This document shows, in pieces, positions 37,089-44,346 of a stretch of DNA of 64,000 nt (positions within the stretch are counted from its first letter, which is position 1; each line of letters opens with the position of its first letter). The position numbers and the translations under genes were made by a program. The DNA comes from Plantibacter flavus (lineage in GTDB: Bacteria; Actinomycetota; Actinomycetes; Actinomycetales; Microbacteriaceae): contig NZ_CP019402.1 of NCBI RefSeq assembly GCF_002024505.1, forward strand, positions 2,170,001 to 2,234,000. Direction: 5' to 3'. The notes beneath the pieces are model-generated. The model searched no databases, was not told the DNA's origin, and saw only the letters and a program-made list of their open reading frames with translations.

Positions 37089-38765
37089 ATGTCCCACGAA
37101 GAACTTCGTCAGAGCACACCGATCGACGCCATCGCCGAGAGCTGGGTGGAGACCCTCGTCCAGCTGAAGCCGGAGGTCGGCACCTACATCGGCCGCACGG
37201 ACGTCGGCGGACGGTACGGCGACTACTCGCCGGCCGGGCACGAGGCGTACGTCGAAGCCGCGTCGCGCACGCTTCGCGAGCTGCGGTCCGCCGCACCGGT
37301 CGACGCCGTCGACCGCGTCACCCAGACCGACCTCTCGGCGGAACTGGAGCTCGACCTCGCCTCGTCGGACGCCGGTCTCCAGTACCGCGACCTCAACGTG
37401 ATCGCGTCGCCGTCGCAGGAACTGCGCGACGTCTTCGACCTGATGCCGACCGCGACGGTCGAGGACTGGAGCACCATCCGGACCCGCCTCGGCGCGTTGC
37501 CGGACGCGGTCGACGGGTACATCGAGACCCTGCGCGAGGGCATCTCCCGTGGGATCACCCCGGCAGGCCGCCAGGTGGCCGAGGTGTACGAGCAGGTCCT
37601 CCGCACCGGCGCCGACGACGGGTTCTTCATCGGTTTCGCCGCCAACGCCGGACCGGCGGACGGGCAGCTCCCGGCATCCCTCGCCGCCGAACTCTCGACT
37701 GGTGCCGGCGCCGCAGCCGTCGCCTACAACCGCCTGGCGGACTTCCTCGCGCACGAACTGCTGCCTGCTGCGACCCAGGAGGACGCCATCGGCCGCGAGC
37801 TCTACGCGCTGCAGTCCCGCCGCTTCCTCGGCGCGACGGTCGACCTCGACGAGAGCTACGAGTGGGGCATCGAGGAACTGGCGCGCATGGTGTCGGAGCA
37901 GGAGGCGATCGCGAACGAGATCCTCCCCGGCGCGTCCGTCGAGGAGGCGGTCGCATTCCTCGAACAGGATCCGGCGCGCAAGCTGCACGGCACCGACGCG
38001 CTCCAGCGGTGGATGCAGGAGACGAGTGACCGTGCGGTCGAGGAGCTGGGGCGCACGCACTTCGACATCCCGCAGGAGATCCGCGCGCTCGAGTGCATGA
38101 TCGCGCCGACGCAGGAGGGCGGGATCTACTACACCGGCCCGACGGACGACTTCTCACGCCCTGGCCGCATGTGGTGGTCCGTCCCCGCCGGCGTCACCGA
38201 GTTCGACACGTGGCGCGAGCTCACGACCGTCTACCACGAGGGTGTGCCAGGACATCACCTGCAGATCGGGCAGGCCGTCGTCAACCGGAAGACGCTCAAC
38301 CTCTGGCGCCGACAGCTCGCCGGCACCTCCGGCCACGCCGAGGGATGGGCGCTCTACGCCGAGCGCCTGATGGAACAGCTCGGATACCTCGACGACCCGG
38401 CGGACCGCCTGGGCATGCTCGACGGTCAGCGGATGCGCGCGGCCCGCGTCGTCCTCGACATCGGCGTACACCTCGGCAAGCCGCTTCCGGACGGCAGCGG
38501 GACCTGGACCGCCGAGTACGCCTTCGACTTCATGGGTCGCAACGTCAACATGTCGCCGGAGTTCGTCCGGTTCGAGGTCAACCGGTACCTCGGTTGGCCC
38601 GGCCAGGCGCCCTCGTACAAGATCGGCCAGCGCATCTGGGAACAGCTCCGCGACGACGCGGCCGGCCGCGCCGGAGACGCCTTCGACATCAAGGACTTCC
38701 ACCGTCGGGCACTGGACCTCGGTGGCGTCGGGCTCGACACGCTGCGGACGGCGATGCTCGGATGA
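37089..38765 (+). CDS. DUF885 family zinc peptidase-like protein
   Basis: The 558-residue, mostly helical protein contains YHEGVPGHHLQIGQ, with His383 and the HExxPGHH form of the zinc-metallopeptidase signature characteristic of DUF885, and further conserved GHAEGWALYAERLMEQLGY and PGQAPSYKIGQ. No signal peptide or membrane segment is seen, so it is cytosolic. Natural substrates are poorly known; a peptidase role is inferred from the metal motif. ATG 37089 fits the -10 spacing. The stop overlaps the next gene by 4 bases (ATGA). Confidence 0.9.
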   Translation: MSHEELRQSTPIDAIAESWVETLVQLKPEVGTYIGRTDVGGRYGDYSPAGHEAYVEAASRTLRELRSAAPVDAVDRVTQTDLSAELELDLASSDAGLQYRDLNVIASPSQELRDVFDLMPTATVEDWSTIRTRLGALPDAVDGYIETLREGISRGITPAGRQVAEVYEQVLRTGADDGFFIGFAANAGPADGQLPASLAAELSTGAGAAAVAYNRLADFLAHELLPAATQEDAIGRELYALQSRRFLGATVDLDESYEWGIEELARMVSEQEAIANEILPGASVEEAVAFLEQDPARKLHGTDALQRWMQETSDRAVEELGRTHFDIPQEIRALECMIAPTQEGGIYYTGPTDDFSRPGRMWWSVPAGVTEFDTWRELTTVYHEGVPGHHLQIGQAVVNRKTLNLWRRQLAGTSGHAEGWALYAERLMEQLGYLDDPADRLGMLDGQRMRAARVVLDIGVHLGKPLPDGSGTWTAEYAFDFMGRNVNMSPEFVRFEVNRYLGWPGQAPSYKIGQRIWEQLRDDAAGRAGDAFDIKDFHRRALDLGGVGLDTLRTAMLG

Positions 38766-39748
38766 CGGCTGAACGGATCGTCGTCGCCGGCGCGTCCGGG
38801 TTCATCGGGCGTCGTCTGGTCGAGTCGTTCCGGGCCGACGGCGCCACCGTATCCGTCATCGGGCGTGGTGCCGCCGACGCGCGATGGGGTGACCACGCGG
38901 GCATCGCCCGGCTGGTCGACGGCGCGGACCTCCTGGTCAACCTCGCCGGGAAGAGCGTGAACTGTCGCTACACCCCGTCGAACCGCGCCGAGATCCTCCG
39001 ATCCCGCGTGGACACGACGACGGAGCTGGCGCGGGCGGTGCGTGCAGCCGTTTCGCCTCCGCCGCTCTGGATCAATTCGTCGACCGCCACGATCTACCGC
39101 CATGCCGACGACCGCCCGATGACGGAGGCCGACGGTGAGATCGGTTCCGGGTTCTCCGTCGACGTCGCGACCGCCTGGGAGCAGGCGTTCTTCGCGGACG
39201 AGCTGCCCGGGACACGACGGGTCGCCCTCCGCATCGCGATCGTCCTGGGGGACGGCGGAGCACTCACCCCGCTCAGGTGGTTGGCGCGTCTCGGCCTCGG
39301 CGGACCCCAACTGGACGGTCACTGGCCCACTTCCCGATCGCGTCGTGCCGCCGGCACGGATCACCGGTTCGGGACGCCGGGCGGGCGGCAGCGGTTCAGC
39401 TGGATCCACCTGGACGACGTCATCGGGATCGTCCGGTTCCTCCGTGGCCATCCCGAACTCGACGGCGTCGTCAACGTGACGTCACCGAACCCCACCGACA
39501 ACCGCGGATTCATGCGGACCGTGCGGTACGTGCTCGGGATGCCGGTCGGCCTCCCCGCACCCCGCTGGTTGCTGGAGATCGGGATGTCCGTCCTGCGGAC
39601 CGAGAGCGAGCTGGTCCTGAAGAGTCGCTGGGCGATGCCGGAGCGGCTGCTGCAGGCGGGCTACCGGTTCGAGCACCCGACGCTCGATCCAGCGCTGCGG
39701 GACATCCTCTCCGACCGCGGCTTGCCTGCAGACCCGGAAAATCGCTAG
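38762..39748 (+). CDS. TIGR01777-family NAD-dependent epimerase
   Basis: Short-chain dehydrogenase-like protein, 328 residues, of the SulA/YfcH-related TIGR01777 group. It has the N-terminal dinucleotide motif VVAGASGFIGRRL, the NLAGKSVNCRYT segment typical of the group, SSTATIYRH, and the C-terminal DUF1731-like part (about 270-325: PRWLLEIGMSVLRTESELVLKSRW). Residues about 195-215 carry an atypical Arg/Ser-rich stretch. Reaction unknown. It is translationally coupled to the DUF885 gene. Its TAG stop is the first half of the rpsA -10 hexamer. Confidence 0.88.
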   Translation: MTAERIVVAGASGFIGRRLVESFRADGATVSVIGRGAADARWGDHAGIARLVDGADLLVNLAGKSVNCRYTPSNRAEILRSRVDTTTELARAVRAAVSPPPLWINSSTATIYRHADDRPMTEADGEIGSGFSVDVATAWEQAFFADELPGTRRVALRIAIVLGDGGALTPLRWLARLGLGGPQLDGHWPTSRSRRAAGTDHRFGTPGGRQRFSWIHLDDVIGIVRFLRGHPELDGVVNVTSPNPTDNRGFMRTVRYVLGMPVGLPAPRWLLEIGMSVLRTESELVLKSRWAMPERLLQAGYRFEHPTLDPALRDILSDRGLPADPENR

Positions 39749-39770
39749 ACTGGACTGTCACAATTGTGAC
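39722..39770 (+). promoter_or_regulatory. rpsA promoter with palindrome at the start point
   Basis: TTGCCT (39722-39727), 18-nt spacer, TAGACT (39746-39751), the best -35/-10 pair in the window. The predicted start falls in the perfect 14-bp palindrome GTCACAATTGTGAC (39757-39770), a possible operator. The hexamer contains the stop codon of the preceding gene. Confidence 0.6.
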
Positions 39771-39922
39771 GTCCTATCCGCCTGCCCGTCTCGCAGAGCG
39801 ACACCGATCCCCGGATCGGTTCACACAACAGCATCGCTTCGATCAACGTCCGTGGTCATCCACGGGTCCGGAGCCGTGCGCGAGGCCGGCCTGAATCATT
39901 GTCCACCTGGAGCAATTACTAC
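39771..39922 (+). promoter_or_regulatory. Structured 5' leader of rpsA
   Basis: About 150 nt without a gene. Two perfect hairpins are visible: ACCGATC / GATCGGT (39803-39820) and CCGTGG-TCAT-CCACGG (39850-39865), followed by further GC-rich pairing before the GGAG ribosome site at 39909-39912. Ribosomal protein genes are often autoregulated through such leaders; that role here is inferred. Confidence 0.4.
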
Positions 39923-41380
39923 ATGACAAGCGCAACGACCGCCCCCAAGCAGGTCGCAATCAACGACATCGGATCTGCTGAGGACTTCCTCGCAGCGGTC
40001 GAAAAGACTCTGAAGTTCTTCAACGACGGCGACCTCATCGAGGGCACCGTCGTGAAGATCGACCGCGACGAGGTCCTCCTCGACGTCGGCTACAAGACCG
40101 AGGGTGTCATCCCCTCGCGTGAACTCTCCATCAAGCACGACGTCGACCCCTCCGAGGTCGTCAACGTCGGCGACACGATCGAGGCTCTCGTTCTCCAGAA
40201 GGAGGACAAGGAAGGCCGTCTGATCCTGTCGAAGAAGCGCGCGCAGTACGAGCGTGCTTGGGGCGACGTGGAGAAGATCAAGGAATCCGACGGCGTCGTC
40301 ACCGGTTCGGTCATCGAGGTCGTCAAGGGCGGCCTCATCGTCGACATCGGCCTCCGTGGCTTCCTCCCGGCTTCGCTCATCGAGCTGCGCCGCGTCCGCG
40401 ACCTCACGCCGTACCTCGGCCAGGAGATCGAGGCGAAGATCCTCGAGCTCGACAAGAACCGCAACAACGTGGTCCTGTCGCGCCGTGCGCTCCTCGAGCA
40501 GACGCAGTCCGAGAGCCGCACCACCTTCCTCAACAACCTCCAGAAGGGACAGGTCCGCAAGGGCGTCGTCTCCTCGATCGTCAACTTCGGCGCGTTCGTC
40601 GACCTCGGCGGCGTCGACGGTCTGGTCCACGTCTCCGAGCTCAGCTGGAAGCACATCGAGCACGCCAGCGAGGTCGTCGAGGTCGGTCAGGAAGTCACCG
40701 TCGAGATCCTCGAGGTCGACCTGGACCGCGAGCGCGTCTCGCTGTCGCTCAAGGCGACCCAGGAGGACCCGTGGCAGGTCTTCGCCCGCACCCACGCCAT
40801 CGGCCAGGTTGCACCGGGTAAGGTCACCAAGCTCGTCCCGTTCGGTGCGTTCGTCCGCGTCGCAGACGGCATCGAGGGCCTCGTGCACATCTCGGAGCTC
40901 TCCGGCAAGCACGTCGAGCTCGCCGAGCAGGTCGTGTCGGTCGGCGAAGAGGTCTTCGTCAAGGTCATCGACATCGACCTCGAGCGTCGCCGTATCTCGC
41001 TGAGCCTCAAGCAGGCCAACGAGGGTGTCGACCCCGAGGGCACCGAGTTCGACCCGGCCCTCTACGGCATGCTCACGGAGTACGACGAGCTCGGGAACTA
41101 CAAGTACCCCGAGGGCTTCGACGCCGAGACGCAGGAGTGGAAGGAAGGCTTCGACGCCGAGCGCGAGAAGTGGGAGCAGGACTACGCTGCCGCCCAGGCT
41201 CGTTGGGAAGCGCACAAGAAGCAGGTCGCTGCCGCAGCCGTCGAAGAGGCCAACCAGGCTTCCTCCTCGACCGCGTCCTCGTCGGCCGGTTCCTCGTTCT
41301 CGAGCGACTCCGCCGGCGGCGGCACGCTCGCTGACGACGAGTCCCTCGCGGCCCTCCGCGAGAAGCTCTCGAGCAACTAG
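39923..41380 (+). CDS. rpsA: 30S ribosomal protein S1
   Basis: Binds mRNA and aids initiation on structured leaders. The 485-residue actinobacterial form has four S1 (OB-fold) repeats at roughly 36-105, 123-190, 210-280 and 295-365; GVVSSIVNFGAFVDLGGVDG and GKVTKLVPFGAFVRVADGIEG are canonical. The C-terminal 110 residues are not S1: a Trp/Glu-rich helical part (YPEGFDAE, WEQDY, WEAHKK) and a Ser-rich linker (about 440-465). ATG 39923 is preferred to the TTG at 39899 by the GGAG site and family N-terminus. A UUCG-loop terminator follows. Confidence 0.97.
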   Translation: MTSATTAPKQVAINDIGSAEDFLAAVEKTLKFFNDGDLIEGTVVKIDRDEVLLDVGYKTEGVIPSRELSIKHDVDPSEVVNVGDTIEALVLQKEDKEGRLILSKKRAQYERAWGDVEKIKESDGVVTGSVIEVVKGGLIVDIGLRGFLPASLIELRRVRDLTPYLGQEIEAKILELDKNRNNVVLSRRALLEQTQSESRTTFLNNLQKGQVRKGVVSSIVNFGAFVDLGGVDGLVHVSELSWKHIEHASEVVEVGQEVTVEILEVDLDRERVSLSLKATQEDPWQVFARTHAIGQVAPGKVTKLVPFGAFVRVADGIEGLVHISELSGKHVELAEQVVSVGEEVFVKVIDIDLERRRISLSLKQANEGVDPEGTEFDPALYGMLTEYDELGNYKYPEGFDAETQEWKEGFDAEREKWEQDYAAAQARWEAHKKQVAAAAVEEANQASSSTASSSAGSSFSSDSAGGGTLADDESLAALREKLSSN

Positions 41381-41409
41381 TCCCATCAGCACCGACCAGC
41401 GTCGGTGTC

Positions 41410-41443
41410 CAGCAGGGGGTCGCCTTCGGGCGGCCCCCTGCTG
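41410..41443 (+). terminator. rpsA terminator with TTCG tetraloop
   Basis: CAGCAGGGGGTCGCC / GGCGGCCCCCTGCTG, 15 pairs including one G-T, closed by the extra-stable TTCG loop, 30 bases after the rpsA stop. Confidence 0.88.
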
Positions 41444-41488
41444 CGTTGTGCGAGGGGCGCTCGTCGAAGGCGCTGCACGCTCCGCGGG

Positions 41489-41501
41489 TACGCTGGCTGA
41501 T
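41489..41501 (+). promoter_or_regulatory. Predicted leaderless promoter of coaE
   Basis: TACGCT (41489-41494) followed by 7 nt and ATG 41502. Confidence 0.55.
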
Positions 41502-42131
41502 ATGTACCTCATCGGCCTCACCGGCGGGATCGCCTCCGGCAAATCGACCATCGCGGCCCGGCTCGCTGAACACGGCGCCGTCGTCATCGACGCGGACGTC
41601 CTCTCACGAGAGGCCGTCGAGCCGGGGACCCCGGGACTGGCCGCCATCGCGGAGCGCTTCGGTGCCGACGTGATCGGGCCCGACGGAGCACTCGACCGCG
41701 CGGCGCTCGGCTCGATCGTCTTCGCCGACGACCAGGCGCGGGCCGACCTCAACGCCATCGTGCACCCGGAGGTCAAACGGCGTTCACAGGCCCGGATCGC
41801 CGAAGCCTCGAACGACCCCGGTGCCGTCGTCGTCTACGATGTCCCGCTGCTCGTCGAGACCGGCCGCGCCGACGAGTTCGACCTCGTGGTCGTCGCCGCA
41901 GCTCCGGAGGGGGAGCGTGCCCGTCGGCTCGTCGACCTCCGCGGGCTCGACCGGGGCGAGGCGGAACGACGCATCGCGGCCCAAGCGACCGAGGAGCAGC
42001 GCGCAGCCGTCGCCGACGTGGTGATCGACACTTCCGGCTCGCTCGAGCACACCCTCAGCCAGGTCGACGCGGTCTGGCACCGCGCCGCCGCGATGGCCGT
42101 ACCGGCGCCCGACCGCCAGGACGGCGTCTGA
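41502..42131 (+). CDS. coaE: Dephospho-CoA kinase
   Basis: Last step of CoA synthesis, phosphorylating the ribose 3'-OH of dephospho-CoA. The 209-residue protein has the P-loop GLTGGIASGKST at residues 5-16, catalytic Asp in VIDADVLSREAV, the CoA-site segment HPEV and the lid region RARRLVDLRGLDRGEAERRI. It lacks the C-terminal UPF0157/GrpB extension found in mycobacterial CoaE. Location between rpsA and uvrB matches other actinobacteria. A perfect 11-bp hairpin follows the stop. Confidence 0.96.
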   Translation: MYLIGLTGGIASGKSTIAARLAEHGAVVIDADVLSREAVEPGTPGLAAIAERFGADVIGPDGALDRAALGSIVFADDQARADLNAIVHPEVKRRSQARIAEASNDPGAVVVYDVPLLVETGRADEFDLVVVAAAPEGERARRLVDLRGLDRGEAERRIAAQATEEQRAAVADVVIDTSGSLEHTLSQVDAVWHRAAAMAVPAPDRQDGV

Positions 42132-42135
42132 GCGC

Positions 42136-42170
42136 GCCGCCCCGCTCCGCTGTGGGCGAAGCGGGGCGGC
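42136..42170 (+). terminator. Hairpin terminator after coaE
   Basis: GCCGCCCCGCT / AGCGGGGCGGC, 11-bp perfect stem, 13-nt loop, starting 5 bases after the coaE stop and ending 2 bases before the uvrB damage box. Confidence 0.85.
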
Positions 42171-42172
42171 GG

Positions 42173-42200
42173 TGTCGGTGGTCCTCCGTAGACTCGGAGC
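42173..42200 (+). promoter_or_regulatory. uvrB promoter: RecA-NDp (PafBC-type) DNA-damage box, leaderless
   Basis: TGTCGGTG (42173-42180), exactly 8 nt, TAGACT (42189-42194), then 6 nt to ATG 42201. This matches the consensus TTGTCRGTG-N8-TANNNT of RecA-independent damage-inducible promoters in mycobacteria, apart from the first T. Confidence 0.8.
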
Positions 42201-44267
42201 ATGGAACCAACACGCGCCGTCCGCCCCTTCGAGGTGATCAGCGAGTACGAGCCGAGCGGCGATCAGCCCGCCGCCATCGAGCAGCTGTCCGGGCGCATCA
42301 ACGCCGGCGAGACCGATGTCGTCCTCCTGGGTGCCACCGGTACCGGTAAGTCCGCGACGACCGCCTGGCTCATCGAAGCCGTCCAGCGCCCGACGCTCGT
42401 CCTGGCGCACAACAAGACCCTCGCGGCCCAGCTGGCGAACGAGTTCCGCGAACTCATGCCGAACAACGCGGTCGAGTACTTCGTCTCCTACTACGACTAC
42501 TACCAGCCCGAGGCGTACGTCCCACAGACCGACACCTTCATCGAGAAGGACTCGTCCATCAACGCCGAGGTCGAGCGGCTGCGGCACTCGACCACCAACT
42601 CGCTGCTGAGCCGTCGCGACGTCATCGTCGTGTCGACCGTGTCGTGCATCTACGGTCTCGGTGCGGCGGAGGAGTACCTGGAGGCGATGGCGGCGCTGCA
42701 GGTCGGGCAGAACATCGGGCGCGACCGCCTCATCCGCAAGTTCGTCGGCATGCAGTACAACCGCAACGACGTCGACTTCTCGCGCGGCAACTTCCGTGTG
42801 CGCGGCGACACCATCGAGATCATCCCGGTCTACGAGGAGCTCGCGATCCGCATCGAGTTCTTCGGCGACGAGATCGAGGCCCTCTACGCCCTGCACCCGC
42901 TCACCGGCGACGTCGTGAAGAGGCTCGACGCGGTGTCGGTGTTCCCGGCCTCCCACTACGCCGCCAGCCCGCAGACGATCCAGCGCGCCATCGGCACCAT
43001 CCAGGAAGAACTGGCGGAGCGGCTCCAGTCGCTCGAACGCGAGGGCAAGCTCCTCGAGGCGCAGCGACTCCGCATGCGCACCACCTTCGACCTCGAGATG
43101 ATGCAGCAGATCGGCTTCTGCTCCGGCATCGAGAACTACTCGCGCCACATCGACGGCCGCTCGGCCGGCGAGGCACCGAACTGCCTCCTCGACTACTTCC
43201 CAGACGACTTCCTCACCGTCATCGACGAGTCGCATGTCACCGTTCCGCAGATCGGCGCGATGTTCGAGGGCGACGCCTCCCGCAAGCGCACCCTGGTCGA
43301 GCACGGGTTCCGACTCCCGAGCGCGATGGACAACCGCCCGCTCCGGTGGGACGAGTTCAAGAACCGCGTCGGCCAGACGGTGTACCTCTCGGCGACGCCG
43401 GGCAAGTACGAGATGGGCATCGCGGACGGCATCGTCGAGCAGATCATCCGCCCGACCGGCCTCGTCGACCCGGCGATCATCGTGAAGCCCTCCAACGGCC
43501 AGATCGACGACCTCCTCGAGGAGATCCGGGTCCGCGCCGAACGCGACGAGCGCGTCCTCGTGACCACCCTCACCAAGAAGATGGCGGAGGAGCTCACCGA
43601 CTTCCTGACGGAGGCCGGCGTGCGCGTCCGCTACCTGCACTCCGACGTCGACACCCTCCGGCGGGTCGAGCTGCTGAGCGAACTCCGGCAGGGCGTCTAC
43701 GACGTCCTCATCGGCATCAACCTGCTGCGCGAGGGGCTCGACCTCCCGGAGGTCTCGCTCGTGGCGATCCTCGACGCCGACAAGGAGGGCTTCCTCCGCT
43801 CGTCGACCTCGCTCATCCAGACCATCGGTCGTGCCGCCCGCAACGTGTCCGGCGAGGTCCACATGTACGCCGACGTCCTGACCGACTCGATGAAGCGCGC
43901 GATCGAGGAGACGGACCGTCGCCGGGAGAAGCAGATCGCCTACAACGAGGAGCGCGGCATCGATCCGCAGCCGTTGCGCAAGCGCATCGCCGACATCACC
44001 GAGGCGCTCGCCCGAGAAGGTGCGGACACCGCGGCGTTGCTCGCCGGACGCGACAACGGCAAGAAGAAGAGTCCGACGCCGAACCTGCGTCGGGAGGGCA
44101 TCGCCGCCGAGGGCGCGAACGACCTGGAGTCGATCATCGCCGACCTCAACGCCCAGATGCTGGCCGCCGCGGCCGAACTCAAGTTCGAACTCGCCGGCCG
44201 CCTCCGCGACGAGGTCTCCGAACTCAAGCAGGAACTCCGACAGATGGCCAAGGCCGGGCACATCTAG
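42201..44267 (+). CDS. uvrB: Excinuclease ABC subunit B
   Basis: Damage-verifying helicase of nucleotide-excision repair, loaded by UvrA and partner of UvrC. The 688-residue protein shows Walker A GATGTGKS, the beta-hairpin [12 protein letters not shown] that inserts between strands, the DEAD-like VIDESHVT, helicase motif [12 protein letters not shown] and the C-terminal UVR domain (about 645-682) that contacts UvrC. ATG 42201 agrees with the -10 spacing; there is no ribosome site. uvrA follows after 79 bases with its own damage promoter. Confidence 0.98.
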   Translation: MEPTRAVRPFEVISEYEPSGDQPAAIEQLSGRINAGETDVVLLGATGTGKSATTAWLIEAVQRPTLVLAHNKTLAAQLANEFRELMPNNAVEYFVSYYDYYQPEAYVPQTDTFIEKDSSINAEVERLRHSTTNSLLSRRDVIVVSTVSCIYGLGAAEEYLEAMAALQVGQNIGRDRLIRKFVGMQYNRNDVDFSRGNFRVRGDTIEIIPVYEELAIRIEFFGDEIEALYALHPLTGDVVKRLDAVSVFPASHYAASPQTIQRAIGTIQEELAERLQSLEREGKLLEAQRLRMRTTFDLEMMQQIGFCSGIENYSRHIDGRSAGEAPNCLLDYFPDDFLTVIDESHVTVPQIGAMFEGDASRKRTLVEHGFRLPSAMDNRPLRWDEFKNRVGQTVYLSATPGKYEMGIADGIVEQIIRPTGLVDPAIIVKPSNGQIDDLLEEIRVRAERDERVLVTTLTKKMAEELTDFLTEAGVRVRYLHSDVDTLRRVELLSELRQGVYDVLIGINLLREGLDLPEVSLVAILDADKEGFLRSSTSLIQTIGRAARNVSGEVHMYADVLTDSMKRAIEETDRRREKQIAYNEERGIDPQPLRKRIADITEALAREGADTAALLAGRDNGKKKSPTPNLRREGIAAEGANDLESIIADLNAQMLAAAAELKFELAGRLRDEVSELKQELRQMAKAGHI

Positions 44268-44290
44268 TCCGCCGCTTCGCTGAGAGCGCA

Positions 44291-44328
44291 GTACCACAGA
44301 CACCGCTCGGGAGTCCGGTGTCGGTGGT
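44291..44328 (+). terminator. Inverted repeat between uvrB and uvrA overlapping the uvrA box
   Basis: ACCACAGACACCG (44293-44305) pairs with CGGTGTCGGTGGT (44316-44328) with one mismatch. It may terminate uvrB transcripts, and its right arm contains the uvrA damage-response box. Confidence 0.5.
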
Positions 44329-44346
44329 GCTGCGTAGACTCGAAGG
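44319..44346 (+). promoter_or_regulatory. uvrA promoter: RecA-NDp (PafBC-type) DNA-damage box, leaderless
   Basis: TGTCGGTG (44319-44326), 8 nt, TAGACT (44335-44340), 6 nt, then GTG 44347. Bases 44317-44342 are identical to 42171-42196 before uvrB at 24 of 26 positions. Confidence 0.8.

Noticed and set aside
39757..39770. Palindrome GTCACAATTGTGAC as a CRP/GlxR site
   Set aside because: The half-sites are in the opposite order to TGTGA-N6-TCACA, so a CRP-type site is not supported; it is kept only as an unassigned palindrome.
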